DNA from: Dicaeum eximium
Taxonomy: Eukaryota > Chordata > Aves > Passeriformes > Dicaeidae
DNA length: 64,000 bases
Assembly (NCBI GenBank): GCA_013396995.1
Contig: VWZP01001590.1
Location: 372,001 to 436,000, forward strand
Direction of reading: 5' to 3'
The translations under genes were made by a program, and so were the position numbers. Shown piece by piece: positions 38,501 to 51,800 of the stretch; the stretch's first letter is position 1, and each line of letters begins with the position of its first letter. The notes beneath the pieces were generated by a model. It was given only the letters and a program-made list of their open reading frames with translations, had not been told where the DNA came from and searched no databases.

Positions 38501-41500
38501 GGCTGTTTTCATGCAGCTGAAGCAGCACTTGACTGAACTGGTGCATTTTACAGCATCTGAAGCAGCAACAGAACAACTGTAAAAACATGTAGTGATGAAA
38601 CAAGGTGAGGTGGTTTTACACTACTTCTCTCTTAAAGTGAGACAGAGCATATTACTTGACTAAAGAATGTGCTCCAGATTATGTAGTCTGCCACATGGGA
38701 GGAAAACACTCATCCCTTTCAGAGATTTTTTTTAGACTTCAGGCATTTATTGAAGCCTGCGCATTGATATTTTGTCCTGCTTCATAATTGCTGGGAAAAA
38801 AGCAGTTTAAAAAAACAAAAAAAGAGAAGTGAGGCCTTTACAAGCACACCTATTGCTGATATTCCTTCTAGCCAAAGCTTAGGTGCAAGGTGGGATACCA
38901 GCAGAGATGCATGGACATCACTACTTGAGCACAAAATATGGAGGAGGAGAAAACTTGGGCAGATAAAATCCTTAGGGAGCATCTCATGTCTGTTACTGCC
39001 TCTTCTCTGCAAAATCAAAAAAAAACGTTTGACAACTCTAGGATTGTTGGACACTTCGCTAATCAGGGGCACATTATAAACATTACAGGAGAAGAAAAGA
39101 TCACAAAGGTCCAGCTCTAAGAGCATCTAATTCTGCACATCTACTCAGTTACAGAAGCAGTGCTCATAAAGCTTGACTTCAGAAATCAGTTTAATGTACC
39201 TTCACTGCAAGCCCCTCCAACAGCAAAATTGTATGAATATGAAAATTCTTTTGTCTAAGTACTGTTTGATGTTAGTTAATAAAGGTTTTGTGCTGGCTGC
39301 CTCCTCTTACACTTTAGAAATACCTTCAGCTGATGGCTGAAAACCTGTCTCTATTGAACTCAATGATAGAGTCCTGTGCATTTCAGAAGGAGCAGGATTT
39401 CATTCCATATACTTTTGCAATGGAGATTAAGCTGTGATGCTGTCTATGTAATAGCTTTTTTGTTCCTTGAATCAGCCAGAACTTCTTTTTGTCTATGAAT
39501 TATCACCAGATCAATTTAAAAATGGTATATGCGTAAAGCAAATAGTAAGGAAAACTATGAACTTGAAAAACAAAATCCAGAAGTTTTCTGTATGTTAATT
39601 GTCCACAAGCAACATAATCTGTTTATTTATGGCTATACTTTAGCTAAGTGTTTTTTAACTGTTTCATTTCTTAAACTACTACTACTATCTGTACCGATGG
39701 AGTAGCCATAAACATTTCAGCACAGTGAACAGAATATAATAGCAGTCACCTTGACATCAGTGTACAATGTCAAGGTTGCAAAGCTCTGTTGCCCTGTTTT
39801 GATAGATAAAACCTGGAGGAAAGGGAGATTGTTTTTTCCAGCTTGGACCATAATGTCTTTTTTCTGTGTAACATGATGCCCTGGTTCTGTTTTTCAAAAA
39901 TGCAGGTTTCTGCCAAAAATGACAATTTAATGAGCAGCAGTGAAAGGAGTTATCACTTTCTAGATACATAAGTGCCTACGAGCAATGGCTTTGTTTACAA
40001 AAAGTAGTTGCAGGCTTTGCTTTCTGTTATGAGCAGCTCAAGATATCACTGGCATATTGCTGAGAAAGAAGCATTTCATCTAGCAGACTTTTAACTCAGT
40101 AAGCTGCATGGCATTCTATGGGAGAAGGAGGAAAGAGATGTTATTTTTGAAAGGGAGGTGCTTTAACTCTAAAGGTTTGTTTTGCTTTAAGAGAAGCCAT
40201 CCTTTCCCCTTTTCTGTATTTCCTCTTCCCAGACTTAAGAAGACAATATTGATCTCTTCTAAATAGTCTCCGCCCTAATTGTTCATAGTTTTCCTTCAAT
40301 TCTTAGTCAACAGTCCTTACAGGATAAAAATAAAATGTATAACAGGCAGAAGGGAGTTACCAGGGGTTGAAAATAACAATATCATTGCCTAATATGTGAT
40401 ACCAAATAATGAGGCTGTTGCCTGCCCTCTACCATTTCTCTGTCCTTTAGGGTTTCAGGTATGTAGCTGTTATGTAGAGAGCTGAACATTTCAGTGTGCA
40501 GTGTGAGCAGCTCGTTTATTTTTATTCAGAGCATAATCCATTTGGTGCTTCATGAGGTTTTGGTGCGTCTTGCGCATGCAGCTCTGTGAATTATGTTCCT
40601 GTAGGAATGTTGTCTATTTATAGCTCTGCAAAGTAGACACTGACTCTCTGGGAGGCTGCTGCAATAAAAAGCCTTATCACAGAAAAGTCACGTGCTATTT
40701 CTATTAACTCTTTTGAGGTGATTGAGAAAAGGCTGTAGCCTAATAAACTGAGGATGAGACTGGAGCTGGGGCTTCTTAATCCTATCCATGAGAGTAATAC
40801 CTCCAATAGCCTTGCAAAGATACAAAGGGCCAGATCCTGTACCTGAATCCTACCCATCCCACCAAACTCAGACTAAATGAAATCAGGAAGTATTTAGGTA
40901 CTAAAAAATTTTGTGTATCTTGTCTTCTGAGCTTTTATCTACTTGTTGAGTAGGACATATAATACTCATAGTAGCCCTGTTGAAATCAATCTATAAACTG
41001 GGTGGGGTTGTTATTTATGCAAATATCTTAAAGAGAAAGCTACTTTCAATGCCAGACTTTGGTGTTAAGATATAATTCCCCTGTCATATTTACTAAACTT
41101 CTCTGCAAAACCTTTCTTTAAAAATTAATTATTTAATGTTAGGAGGTAATGAAGTGCAAGCATAAATAATTCAGAAATACACAGAAAGTGGTGGGCCTCT
41201 GGACTCCAGTGTTGATTTCTCTGACTCAGGCTGATATATGCCAAGTTTATTTTAGATTTTTTAATGATGTATGTGTCTGTGTCTACAGTTATATGAAACT
41301 CTGCTCAAGGATTTAGAAACTCTGCAATTGAATGTTACAGAACACACATCACTTTCACAGCAGTTTGTGGCAAGAATCCCATGAGAAATGGTTGAGACAG
41401 CATAACTTTGTTGCCAAATAATAATGTTTAGTGACTCAGAAACTGCCATCTGTTGTATAGACTCATAGCTTGAGCTCTGCATATTGAAATAGACCTTAAA

Positions 41501-43287
41501 ACATCTGCAGGTTTCCTCATAATGTTTAGGCTTAGGCATCCACCTAGCTGGAATCTCCCACCTCATCCTCAACCCCTCCCCCAGAGATATTCACTTATCA
41601 TGGCTGTTTGGGGTTATTAACCTCCCCCACAGCATGCAATCAACCACATCCACTTTCAAAAATATCTCTTATTTCATGCTCTTGAACTAATGCTTCATTT
41701 CAGGCACTGTAACCCAATATTTCTATGGTGTTCCCAAGGTGAAAATTATCTTATAGACTTTTGAAATCCTGAGGGGGAAATGAGAATTGTACCACCTGAA
41801 CTACCAAATGCTCCTGTCCAGATTACAGTTTTTGTCAAGTGGGCTGGTTTCCTCTTGGGCACCTGCATTCACCACAGCAGCCCCAAGCACATCTCACATC
41901 TGGGGAAGCAGCTGTGCAACCCTCTCTGGAGCTGCTGTCCACTCACTTGGCATTGCCCATCTGCTCTAGGCCTTGCCCTCTGGGTGCACCTTGGAAGATT
42001 GTGTGTGTGCCAGAAAATGTGCTGCAGGAACAGAGTAAGACACAAATAGTCTCTGGTAAATGTGTAGATCTTTATCAGTCTGACTCTGAAACCTTCTGCA
42101 TGTTGTAGTCTTAAAAAATTCAGTCTGGTCTCTTCCCACCCTCCCTGCTGCTTGCCACTTCTCATAGCACAGAAGTAACCCCAGTCCCAATGAGAAATGC
42201 TGAAGGAGGAAAGTAGGTCACTGCATTAAATGATGAGGTGTTTTGGTGCCACTCTCTCACACTGTTATGATCTGCTGTGCAGAATCCAAACTAATCCCTG
42301 TGCACAGGGATCTTCCAGGCAGAGGTGAGCCAGAGAAGCCTACTCCATAGTCAGCATGGTTTGACTTTCATCTTAGATTTTCTTTCTATTGGGGAAGTTG
42401 AAGAAGAAGGCGAGGAACAAAGGCTGGAAGCTGAAAATAGCATTAGACCTGATGGAGATCTGTGCAACACAGCTATGAAATGCAGATATGAATGTATTGA
42501 TGCAGGGGTGCCTGTGAAGGCATGTTACATGCTCTGTTCCATTCCTGTTATGTTAGAGTTAGAATGCTAGAGGAAGTGGCAGGCGTATGCTTTTGATGCT
42601 TGGGTTTGTTTTTATACACTGAAAATGAAGGTCAAGGAATTGAGAGAGAGCTCCAAATCACAGGTCAGCCACAGGCAATGCCTTTCTTTTTGTTTATTCT
42701 GTAGTTGTTCCAGTATTTATAAAGATGTTGTAGTTCAGGAAAATGTCCTAATACATTTATATGATATGATTTTGGCTAAGAATAGGAATAATCAACAGCA
42801 ACACATTAGGTTTAGCCAGAAACTGACCTTGTCTAAATACTACCACAAGACTGAAGTATCTTATCAGTAGAGTGTCTATGAATAAATCTTTTCAGAAGTA
42901 CAGAAGAAAGAGATTTTGCTTCTGATGTTAAAGAGAAATAAGATCTCTGTAAAGGAGTAAATTACATCTGGAGATAGATTCCCTCATGGAAAAAAAACAG
43001 TGATTCCTCTAAAAGAGCTTTACAATAGTAAAATTTAATTTCTTACATATATTTTTTTTAATTGCTCATTAAACAGAAGGAGACATTGTTTAATTAATTC
43101 CAACAGTTATTCACATTTTGAATTTACAGAAAGGTTTGAATTCTTAATGATGGTGATGACTCATGAATTAAACATCCCTGCGAAGCTTTCACCTCTGTCT
43201 CACCAGTGAAAATCCAGATATATGATCCATACCACACTGCCTTTCCCCTGTTTACTGATGGTACATATCCAGTGTGTTTTTGTGCTT

Positions 43288-43374
43288 GCATGTGAGACTG
43301 CAAGCAATACAAGCAGTACAGGATATTAATGTTATTTCTTCTCTACTAATACCTTTCACCTTTTTTGAATGCTG
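43288..43374 (+). repeat. 87-bp direct duplication, copy 1
   Basis: From GCATGTGAGACTGCAAGC through CTTTTTTGAATGCTG, this block recurs at 45739-45825 with 86 of 87 bases identical (T versus C after TTAATG). Flanking bases differ immediately outside. See copy 2. Confidence 0.95.
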
Positions 43375-44584
43375 CTGCACAGTAACAGATATTTGAACAG
43401 CCAGGGGTGGTTTCCTTTGAAAGCACAGGTCAAGGGAAAGATGCAGGAAGAGGACTGAAACTGAGGGCAGGGCCACAGAGCTGTAGAAAGCTGAGATGTT
43501 TCTGTGGCCCTTGGGACAGCCATGGCAAAGTATTAAAACATAGGTTCAGCCTATACTGTTATTGTCATAGTAATGTCAGTGAGGAGTGAGAGCCTTTTCC
43601 TGATGTGGCAATAGCAGTATAGCCCCAGTGCAAAGGCCACCCAAAAAATCTCTTTGCTGCCAAAGCATGTTCTGCTTAAGGACTAGATACAAGCCACGGG
43701 AGCAAAAGAAATTTATTTTTGGCCAACTCCTGATTGTGCTTACCTTAGGAGGAGTAGCTGGTATGGCTGTCACTTTTAAATGCAAAAGGGCCACAGAGCA
43801 AGAATTAGAAGCACGTCTTCTCTTCTTTTTGTCCAGGTCTGATCATGGTGTGTGAGTGGGTTACAGATTAATTCATGATTTAATTTCTCTAAGACGCCAC
43901 TCAGATTAGTTCAGCATCTTTGCACCAATATTTAGTGGAGAAGTAGAATTGTTTCAGTTTATATACAGCACATAAAAATGCCTTGGTACCACATGATTAA
44001 AAAGTGGCAAATGTGACTTCAGTTTATTGAACAGATTTTCAGGAGGGTTTGGGACTTAGCAACCAATAAATCTGTATCAGGAAAACTGTAGGAAATGTGG
44101 TCAAAAATAGACACACAAGGAGGCACATGAACAAATAAGGTATGACACTCTCATTGGTTTTCCAGAGGGATCTCATCCTGTGCAAATTCATTAGAGACTT
44201 CTGTAGGGTAGTTACCAGCATGTGTAGGTCTGAATTTCCAAAGCAGCTTTTGCCAAACACTTGAAAAAAAGCTACTAAGCAATGTGATTGTTCTTACATG
44301 AGTCTGCAACTCATTAAGAAACAGGAAACAGAGTTGGATTCTGTGGCCTAAACATAAGCACTTTGTGTCACCTGGGATGCTCCATGATATCCAAGACATC
44401 TGCATGAAGCTCTCACACAAGACCTGGGATTTAAGGGAAATGTGCTTGCTGGCACTGTACAAGCTATGCAATACACAAAATTACATAGGATGTTTTTCTT
44501 TATATGCTGGATCTCACTTGAGCTGTAGGTGCAGACAATGCAGGGAAGGAGGACACTGCAGTCCCCTGGACATCAGTGGTAGAG
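43375..44584. other. Unassigned sequence between duplication copy 1 and the CR1-like element
   Basis: I see no recognisable gene or repeat here. The open frames are short and unrelated to known families. Confidence 0.6.
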
Positions 44585-45400
44585 CCAGTGCTGCCCGGGT
44601 TGTTAATGAGTGACCTGATAAAGGGGGATAGACAATGATGAAAGGAAGTTTCAGGGAACTAATAGAGATTGCCACGAAATGGTGTGAAAAGATCACATTT
44701 CATAACTAGGTGATAAAGTGCCATCTGACACTTACTGTTGATAAAAGCAAAGTAATGCACTTTGGAGAACAGCCCCAGTTTCACATATATAGTGATAGGC
44801 TGTGAAGTAGCTATTGGCAATCACAGAAGACCTTGGAGTAATTTTGGATAATTCTGTCAAAATGTCTGTTGAGTGCTCACTGAGGATCAAAGAGGAAAAA
44901 AAGTGTATTAGGTAGTGTTAAGGATGGAATAGAGCAGAAAAATGGGAGAAATAGTGGTGCTGCCATAAGAGTCAATGGTGTGCACATCTCATGAATCCTC
45001 CATTCCTAAAAGGGATGAGTGAAGTGAAAGGATACATAAAAGGAAAGCAACAGTCATCAGAGATACAGAGTGGTTTCTATCCAAGGCATGACTTAATAGG
45101 TTACAGGTCTTCATCATGAAAAAGAAATTACTAGGAGGAAAGCACGTGACAGAGAGCTATCAAATAAAGAGTAGCAGAGAAGGTAGACAGGGAAAAATAT
45201 TTCACCTTTTCCACCACTGCTGTTACATGCTGCCAAGTGAAAAAACAGGTTTAAGAGTTCAGAATAGGCAGGGGAATTTTCTTCAATGTTCCCTAGCTAA
45301 GCTCTGGCAGCCTTTGCCACAGGGCATTGTGGAGACCAAAATTCTACCCAGGTTCAAAAGCAACCAGAGGAACTCATAGAAGCAAAGTCCATTAGCACTG
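44585..45400 (+). mobile_element. Ancient CR1/L3-like LINE 3' region
   Basis: Diverged but collinear landmarks of a CR1-type LINE are visible in order. They are AATGCACTTTGGAGAACAG (about 44754), CACATATATAGTGATAGGCT, GAAGACCTTGGAGTAATTTT, a TGGTGTGCACATCTCATGAAT stretch (about 44979), AAAGGAAAGCAACAGTCATC, and the terminal block with CCACAGGGCATTGTGGAG (about 45316), CAGGTTCAAAAGCAA and AACTCATAGAAGCAAAGTCC. Many indels mean no working reverse transcriptase is encoded. It appears older than the CR1 copies near 9-10 kb and 59 kb. The 141-codon frame antisense to it is incidental. Confidence 0.75.
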
Positions 45401-45738
45401 AGGACACATGAGCATATGCTTCTCCTTTGGGGAGTCCTGAAGTTGTTGATTGCTGGTAGTGTGTTCTGGCAAAGCACCACTGTGTGCTTGACCTGTTTTG
45501 ATAGTCTGACTTCAGCATCTCTTACTGGTCTCTGGGCAAGAAAGGATAATGAGGTGGAGGATGCAGCAATCTGGCCTAGTATAGCTGTTCTTACTTTTCT
45601 AGCATGTCTTTTTTCCCTGTGAGAGAAGTGCCTATTTGATTCAACAGCTCCCCTGAGATACAGGTGATAAAAACAATAACTTACATCTGGAAGTGAATTA
45701 AGCTTCAATCAGCAGTGTCCCAGTTTTCCATTCCGCAA

Positions 45739-45825
45739 GCATGTGAGACTGCAAGCAATACAAGCAGTACAGGATATTAATGCTATTTCTTCTCTACTAA
45801 TACCTTTCACCTTTTTTGAATGCTG
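45739..45825 (+). repeat. 87-bp direct duplication, copy 2
   Basis: This is a near-exact copy of 43288-43374 in the same orientation, 2451 bp to the right. An old CR1-like element lies between the two copies. The near identity implies a recent event, gene conversion, or an assembly artefact. It does not look like a known repeat family, and it is far too long to be a target-site duplication. Confidence 0.95.
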
Positions 45826-48800
45826 TATTTCTCTAAAAAGCTTCAGTCTATCCTACCTCTAGTGATCTCTTGAGCTACTTGTGTTTTAGCTTGGTGTGAA
45901 AGTGAGCTCTTCATCCAGAAGTGAAGGAAATTGAAGAATATATTTTAGATCTTTTTTGGAGCTCTGTTAACCCAGTTGAGAGAATCCCTGATTATATAGA
46001 TTTTACAAGAGCAGGAGGGTGGGGGTGGGGTGGGCAGATAGAGACACCACCTCTTTCTTTTTGCATTTCTGCAATGGGAGCTTCATAATCCTCGCAGTGT
46101 TAACCTTGCTATCAGCTCTTAACTTCAGACAGTGTATTTTGAAATAAATTTTTCTCCATTTCTGATTCCTGACCCTCCAATTCTTCAGTTTATGATGCCT
46201 TTGTGGGTTGGCACAAAACTCTTCAATTTCTGACTTGCTACAAAACAAAGATGGAAATTATTAATCCACTTCCGATTAAAATTCTTGAATGGGTTTGCAT
46301 AGTTACCATAATTTCTTTCAAACAGCAAACATGTCATAGAGTCCAAATGCCAAAGGAAGATACAACTGCTAAGTTGTCAGTAAGATATTATTGAGAACTA
46401 ATGTGGGTTTTTTTTCATGTAGGTGTTGCTTGGACTAGCCAACAGGAGAAGTTATTGGGAAAATTTGTTAATCAGATGCTGTCTGGTGTTGTCTGATTCC
46501 CTTTCTCTGCCCTAAGCAGGCAATATGCAAAGTAATCAATTAGGAAGTGGCCCCATGTTCACCAAATATTCATAGGCATAAATGACAGCAAGCCCACCCT
46601 GTCCTCCCTGGTTTGTTTTTCTGTTTTGGGGTTGGGATCTTTGGATAGTTTTTTAGGTCTGTGTTGTTTTGGGATTTTTTGATTTTTATAAAATATTTTA
46701 AGGAGTAAGGAATGTTTTCTCAGAGGAAGTTAAAATCCATATTAAAGTAGGTTGTCACATAGGCCACAAATAAGTACAAAGCCAAGTTAAAATGCTTATT
46801 TTTTATCACAGTTCTTCAATATTTTTGTTGGACAGTGCTAGTGGAAACATGGTAGGGCAGAGATTTAATGGCAGAGTGAAGTCAATGATCCTCACTTACC
46901 TGAGATCAGAGCTCTGCAGAAGTAAACAGATACATTCAATCCCTGGGACCATGAGGGCCAGCACCTGCTATTTTGAGTTTTTATCATCCATATATTTTTG
47001 GGGAACCTTCTGTCTTTCTTCTATTTCTATGAATGCACTTAAAGGTGTAGAGAGGTGAACTCTCACCAGTGTGGCTTCTTTGAAAAACAGCAATCTTCTT
47101 GTCTTTAGTCACTGCTTAAGAATACTGAGATCTTGGAGAAAGACAAACATACCTAAAAGCTATGCATTTACTTGGAAGAAAATAAACTATTGAATAGGAG
47201 TACTCTCTCTCAAGTCAGTCATCTCAGGAAGAACAACTGATGATTTAGGGACAGAATTGCATTATTGTCATCACAAATTCATAGATGGTATAATAAATAG
47301 AATTGTTCATTTGATACTTTTTCTCCCTCATTTTTCAGAGTAACAGAGAAGGTTTCTTTAGAATCTAGATAATGAGCTTTGCAATGAGGTGGCCTCAGGA
47401 AATGTAAGAGTTAACTGTCCTCTTTTTATGTCTGTCATGGATGAACAAAGAATGGTTGGAAAATTTAATGGAAATAAAATATCTGCTCTGCTGAATATGG
47501 AAAATATAAGCATGGACAATCAAACTATTATTTTCTACTTGAATGCTGTGGTTACATGGCACTGCTCACTAGGGAAAGTATAAATTGAATAGTTTCACAG
47601 TGTAAGAGCACTAATTATGCAGGAAGTGTCTTGGAGCAGAACAAAATGCTGCAAGCACTCTTGCTATACCATCACCCTTTACCAAAGGTGAAACCAAAAA
47701 TCATTCCTGTTTCTCAAAGACACATCTAATAAGGTCCTGTTATGTTAGGAAGTATTTCATCCTGAATGTGGTTAAAATGTCTTTGCTAGAGAAAGACCAA
47801 GTATTTGTTGCTAGGGGTAGCCAACAAACTGACAGATCATACTGTGCTGGCACAGCCATCAGTAAATCTCAGTATTGAGTTTGGACATGACAGTTTTTCA
47901 ATAACTTTATTATTTCCCAGAAAGTTCACACAAAAGGGCTCAAACGCATTTTCTTCTGTCCCTAAAGCTCCCAATAGCTTGTGGATCTGGCCTTAGTATT
48001 GTATTTTTCTCCTGTTTATCCCTGCTCTGGTTTGGACAGTGAAAGTTATTGGTTTACAGTGTTTTTATAGCCTATTACTATTTTTGTGATTCTTTAGCAA
48101 CTAAAATCCGTGAAGAGGATGTGGGAATTTTCTGTCCTTTTTTTTTTGACAAATATCTGTCACTTGGTTTGCCTACTCATTCCCTTGTTACTGCCTACAT
48201 AGCCTTCGGTTCTGCCCTGGAAAGATGGAAAACTCACAGAAGCAGGAGAAAACCTACTCATTAGTGCTGACATTTAGAAGCTGGGGGTGTATTACACAAT
48301 TCACCAGCCTTGTGGGGAACAGTTTATGACACTTCTGTTTCCCTCTGCCCTTCGCTCCCATCCCTGCCCTGTGTTTCATCATTTCTCCTCAGTTTTACTG
48401 ATAAGATGGCTAAAGAATAAATTATTTTGATGCTTCACTTCTGAAAGAGATGGCAAGTAAAGAGAAGGTTGTATCTCCCTGTGTGTGAATCCAGTGGTGC
48501 AGTAACAAACTGCTTTCTCTGCTCCAGGCTGGACTAGATCCCTCCAGCTATTCAGGGCCCATCATGCCAAACACTGTCCCTACACACACATTCCTGATGA
48601 TCCCTGGTCAAAATGTGTGCAGTAACTGCACATACCCAGGGACAGCATGCTCTCAGATGAGAAGTGATGGGTGAAATATCCAGTTCAGCTGGCTGGACAG
48701 TCACTGCATGCTGCCTGCATGCCATCCAGTAGCTCCATGTCCCACTGCCCATGCAGTGATGTTGACAGTGTTTTCCTAGAGGTGTAGGCACTAGTTGAAG

Positions 48801-51800
48801 CCAGAAAAGACATCAGTGATATCTCAAGGATTTCAAAAGGAAATGACAGACACTTAGTGGGAATGCTATCTGTCACTCCAGGCATAGGTATGTGGGTGTT
48901 ATTCTGTATGCATGTTCCCGGCTGAGGATGTTGTTGGTAACTGAGTGGCACCAGTGACAGAGATATTTATTTTTGCCTGCATCTGAGTAAGTCTTTCTGA
49001 TGAAGTTCTCTCTGTGGTGACATGTGGTGTCAATGTTTGGCAGATTGTAGAACTCACCAATTTGGCTCAGGAAAACATAAAATTTGATACTGAACCAAGT
49101 GAAAACTGTGTTGGATTGCTTGGGTAGCCTTACATAGAAAAATGTAATTTTGTGTCTGTGAGACCATCTCCTTTTGTGGTCACAGCTGAGGGTGAGCATG
49201 CTGCTTTTAGTAGACCTTTACCACCTTAGCTGCCTTTACCACCACCTATGTGTCAGAAAGCCATCACCCTCAGCAGCTCACTGCTCTGCCCCTGGCTGTG
49301 CTTCTTGGCTCAGATGGTCTTTCTGGACTTCTTTCTCATTCCTGGGAGAGCTTGAGTATCTCTTGACCATGGTTGTCCACTGAAGTTTGGTGTTAGGTTA
49401 TATGAACTGCATGATGGAGGATGAATATGATCATGGTAGAGCAGAGTGTAGCTATAGGGCTTTCTCTGGGTTGGCTTGAAGGTTGAATTCATGGAGATGG
49501 CTTGAGCAATTACTGCCCTTAATTCACCCCACCAATATTTTTGCAGAGGTCTTTATCAGTGCCAAGCAGAAATAAATGTGACTGTGAGCTACAGCTTGTA
49601 AACAATGCACAAATTCAAAGTCAGTAATTTTATTTCACATTAATGTGTCAGATTGTAAACTCTGGCAGGTAGATACTCCATCTGACAAGCTCTTCTGCAG
49701 GAGTGGCAATATTTGAGACAGGGTAAAAAGAACAACTGAGGGTCAGCAAAATATGCTTCTTGTTATGAATCAGAAGCTTTTGTTTTGTGAGAGAGATGGA
49801 TGAAAAGGTGTTGACGTGGCTCAGGTTTTAAGCTCACATAAAGGGAGTTGTCTTTTTCCAGAGAAGCTGACATTGAACTTGATGTAATTTTCCAATAAGA
49901 TACTGAAAACTAAGGTTTTTGACCTAGCAAACTGATGGCCTGTTGGAATATCTCATGGGAGCCAGTGTTCTAGTAAAGAGAGCTTACAAGTTCAGGCAAC
50001 AGTTGTGACTTTCAGTACTTTTATCAAAGCTTTTATAATTTATGGGCAATTCCAGTCCTGGGCTCAGTTATGCAGTTTTATACCCTTGCATCTGCTGGTA
50101 TTTTAAGAGCGCCCTGTACTTGGTGGTGGGTTACATTCCCAGAGTGCTGAGGAGACTCGTCAGGATGGTGCTGCCTCAGACTACAGACATCAAATCAGGA
50201 TCTCTCTGTTAAGTGCATTTGGTTTGATTTGATAGGCTGTAGGAGGGTTACACACTCATCTATGAGACTCCTTCAGGCTCTGTTGAAAAAGTCTTCACAG
50301 GATATTTTCAGCCAGGTTTTGCTTTGAAAGCTGCTGCTGAGCACTGGCTTTCACAGGTTTATACTGCTTTGGATCGTTTGCCTGTTTAAATACCACATCC
50401 AGTGCAGTGCTGTAAACAAAGGAGCAAACAGCTACATAACTATGATTCCCAGGAGAGTATGATCTGTTAAAAGGGAAAAGTGCTTGTTTTGTCACAGCTG
50501 AATTACTAATATTCCTATAAATTGCTTCTCTGGGGTTGTGTAACGTGTTTGGCAATGTGGCAATAGGAGATGTTGAAATGGGGAACAGACTTAGAGGAGT
50601 AGAAGTGGAAGGAAGCCAAGCCAAAATACACAGTGAGCCTTTTCCAAAGACAGGTCAGCAATGATCCAAGTGTATTCCCACAAAATGGAAGTTCAGAAGG
50701 GAACTGTAAGCAGTGGAAAATATTGTATGCTCAACTTATGTTACAAACTTCGGTCACTCTGAGTTCACCGCAGAAAAAAATGTTTCTAGAGCTTAAAGTC
50801 CTTTCTTATTAATTTCTTTTCCCTTTTATCTTCTCCTATATTTAAATATTTTTGTTTTAAGTAAACTAAACAAGGAGAAAAAATTTAACTGTTTTTCTAA
50901 CACAGAAAACCTTAACAATGAAAATACTACAGAACTTTTCACAATAACATTTGTCAGGATAATACCTCCATTTTTCCTGAGGAGGAAAGCAGCTTAAAGG
51001 AGAAGTTTTATGGAGTATGTTTCCCCTTGGCTTTTATCTTTATTTTAGGCTTGAAAATTACTTGCTGCCTTGCTGGTTTCTACCATTGATGCCCTGTGCT
51101 TGCACACTCCTCTGTTTTCTGGGAGTAGGCCCCCATTAAGAAGACTTTGTCATGCTTATTAATATTTAGCTTGTCTTTATTTGTAAAACTACTGTTTGCA
51201 GTGTGCATATCTGGTACCAGTGTGTTGATATCTAATCATAAACTACATGCAACCTGTGGTTTTCTTTTATTTGAAAGCAGACAGAAACCATTAGAAAAGA
51301 TCAGAGAACAGCCTGCTCTACAGCTCTGACACTACAAAGAGAAAAGACAACCTGGTAGTGCTAACAGCATCAAACTTCTGGCACTGATTACCCTCCTAAG
51401 TCAAGCATTATTAATGGAGACAGAGATGCTTCCTTTATTCAGAAGGGGGTTTATAGCAAGAGTGTAATTTAAATAAACTGGCTGACCCTTAGGAGGTGCA
51501 TCTGACTTTCACTATTATCTACAGAGGACCTGAAAGACTTATTGTAGGCATCAGCAATTAGGTCATGTGAATATCCACCTCTGCCTTAATTTCTCAGTAA
51601 ATAATGAAATGCTGTATCACACTTGTTTGTGGGGTTTTATTACTCTCTTCAGAAAGCAGATCAGACATCTTTGTTGGTTGTGCCTGCTCACATTCTCACA
51701 AAAAAAAAAAAAATAGGTCAGTAACCCTTCTCTGCTTTCTGACTTTTGTAGTTGGTCAGGTTGCCCATCTCTGTTTTCTTATCCCTGGGTTCAATTATTC

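Larger units (their letters stand above)
12364..43287. other. Intergenic region with no supportable gene
   Basis: About 31 kb. Many short open frames occur on both strands. The longest (174 codons, minus strand, 23995-24519) shows no domain, signal or splice context that I recognise. I saw no tRNA, rRNA or clear transposon. Simple tracts include a TG run (18055-18067), a T/G-rich block (25396-25482), A and T runs near 30383-30420, and an AT hairpin (29525-29562). In human, GALNT15 has a long intergenic region upstream toward ANKRD28, and this stretch fits that by synteny. Confidence 0.65.

Noticed and set aside
45283..45708. 141-codon minus-strand open frame
   Set aside because: It overlaps the antisense of the CR1-like element's end and has no recognised domain.
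48528..48565. Short GGCTGGACTAGATCCCTCC resemblance to a CR1 tail
   Set aside because: The match is too short and is not continued by neighbouring CR1 sequence.
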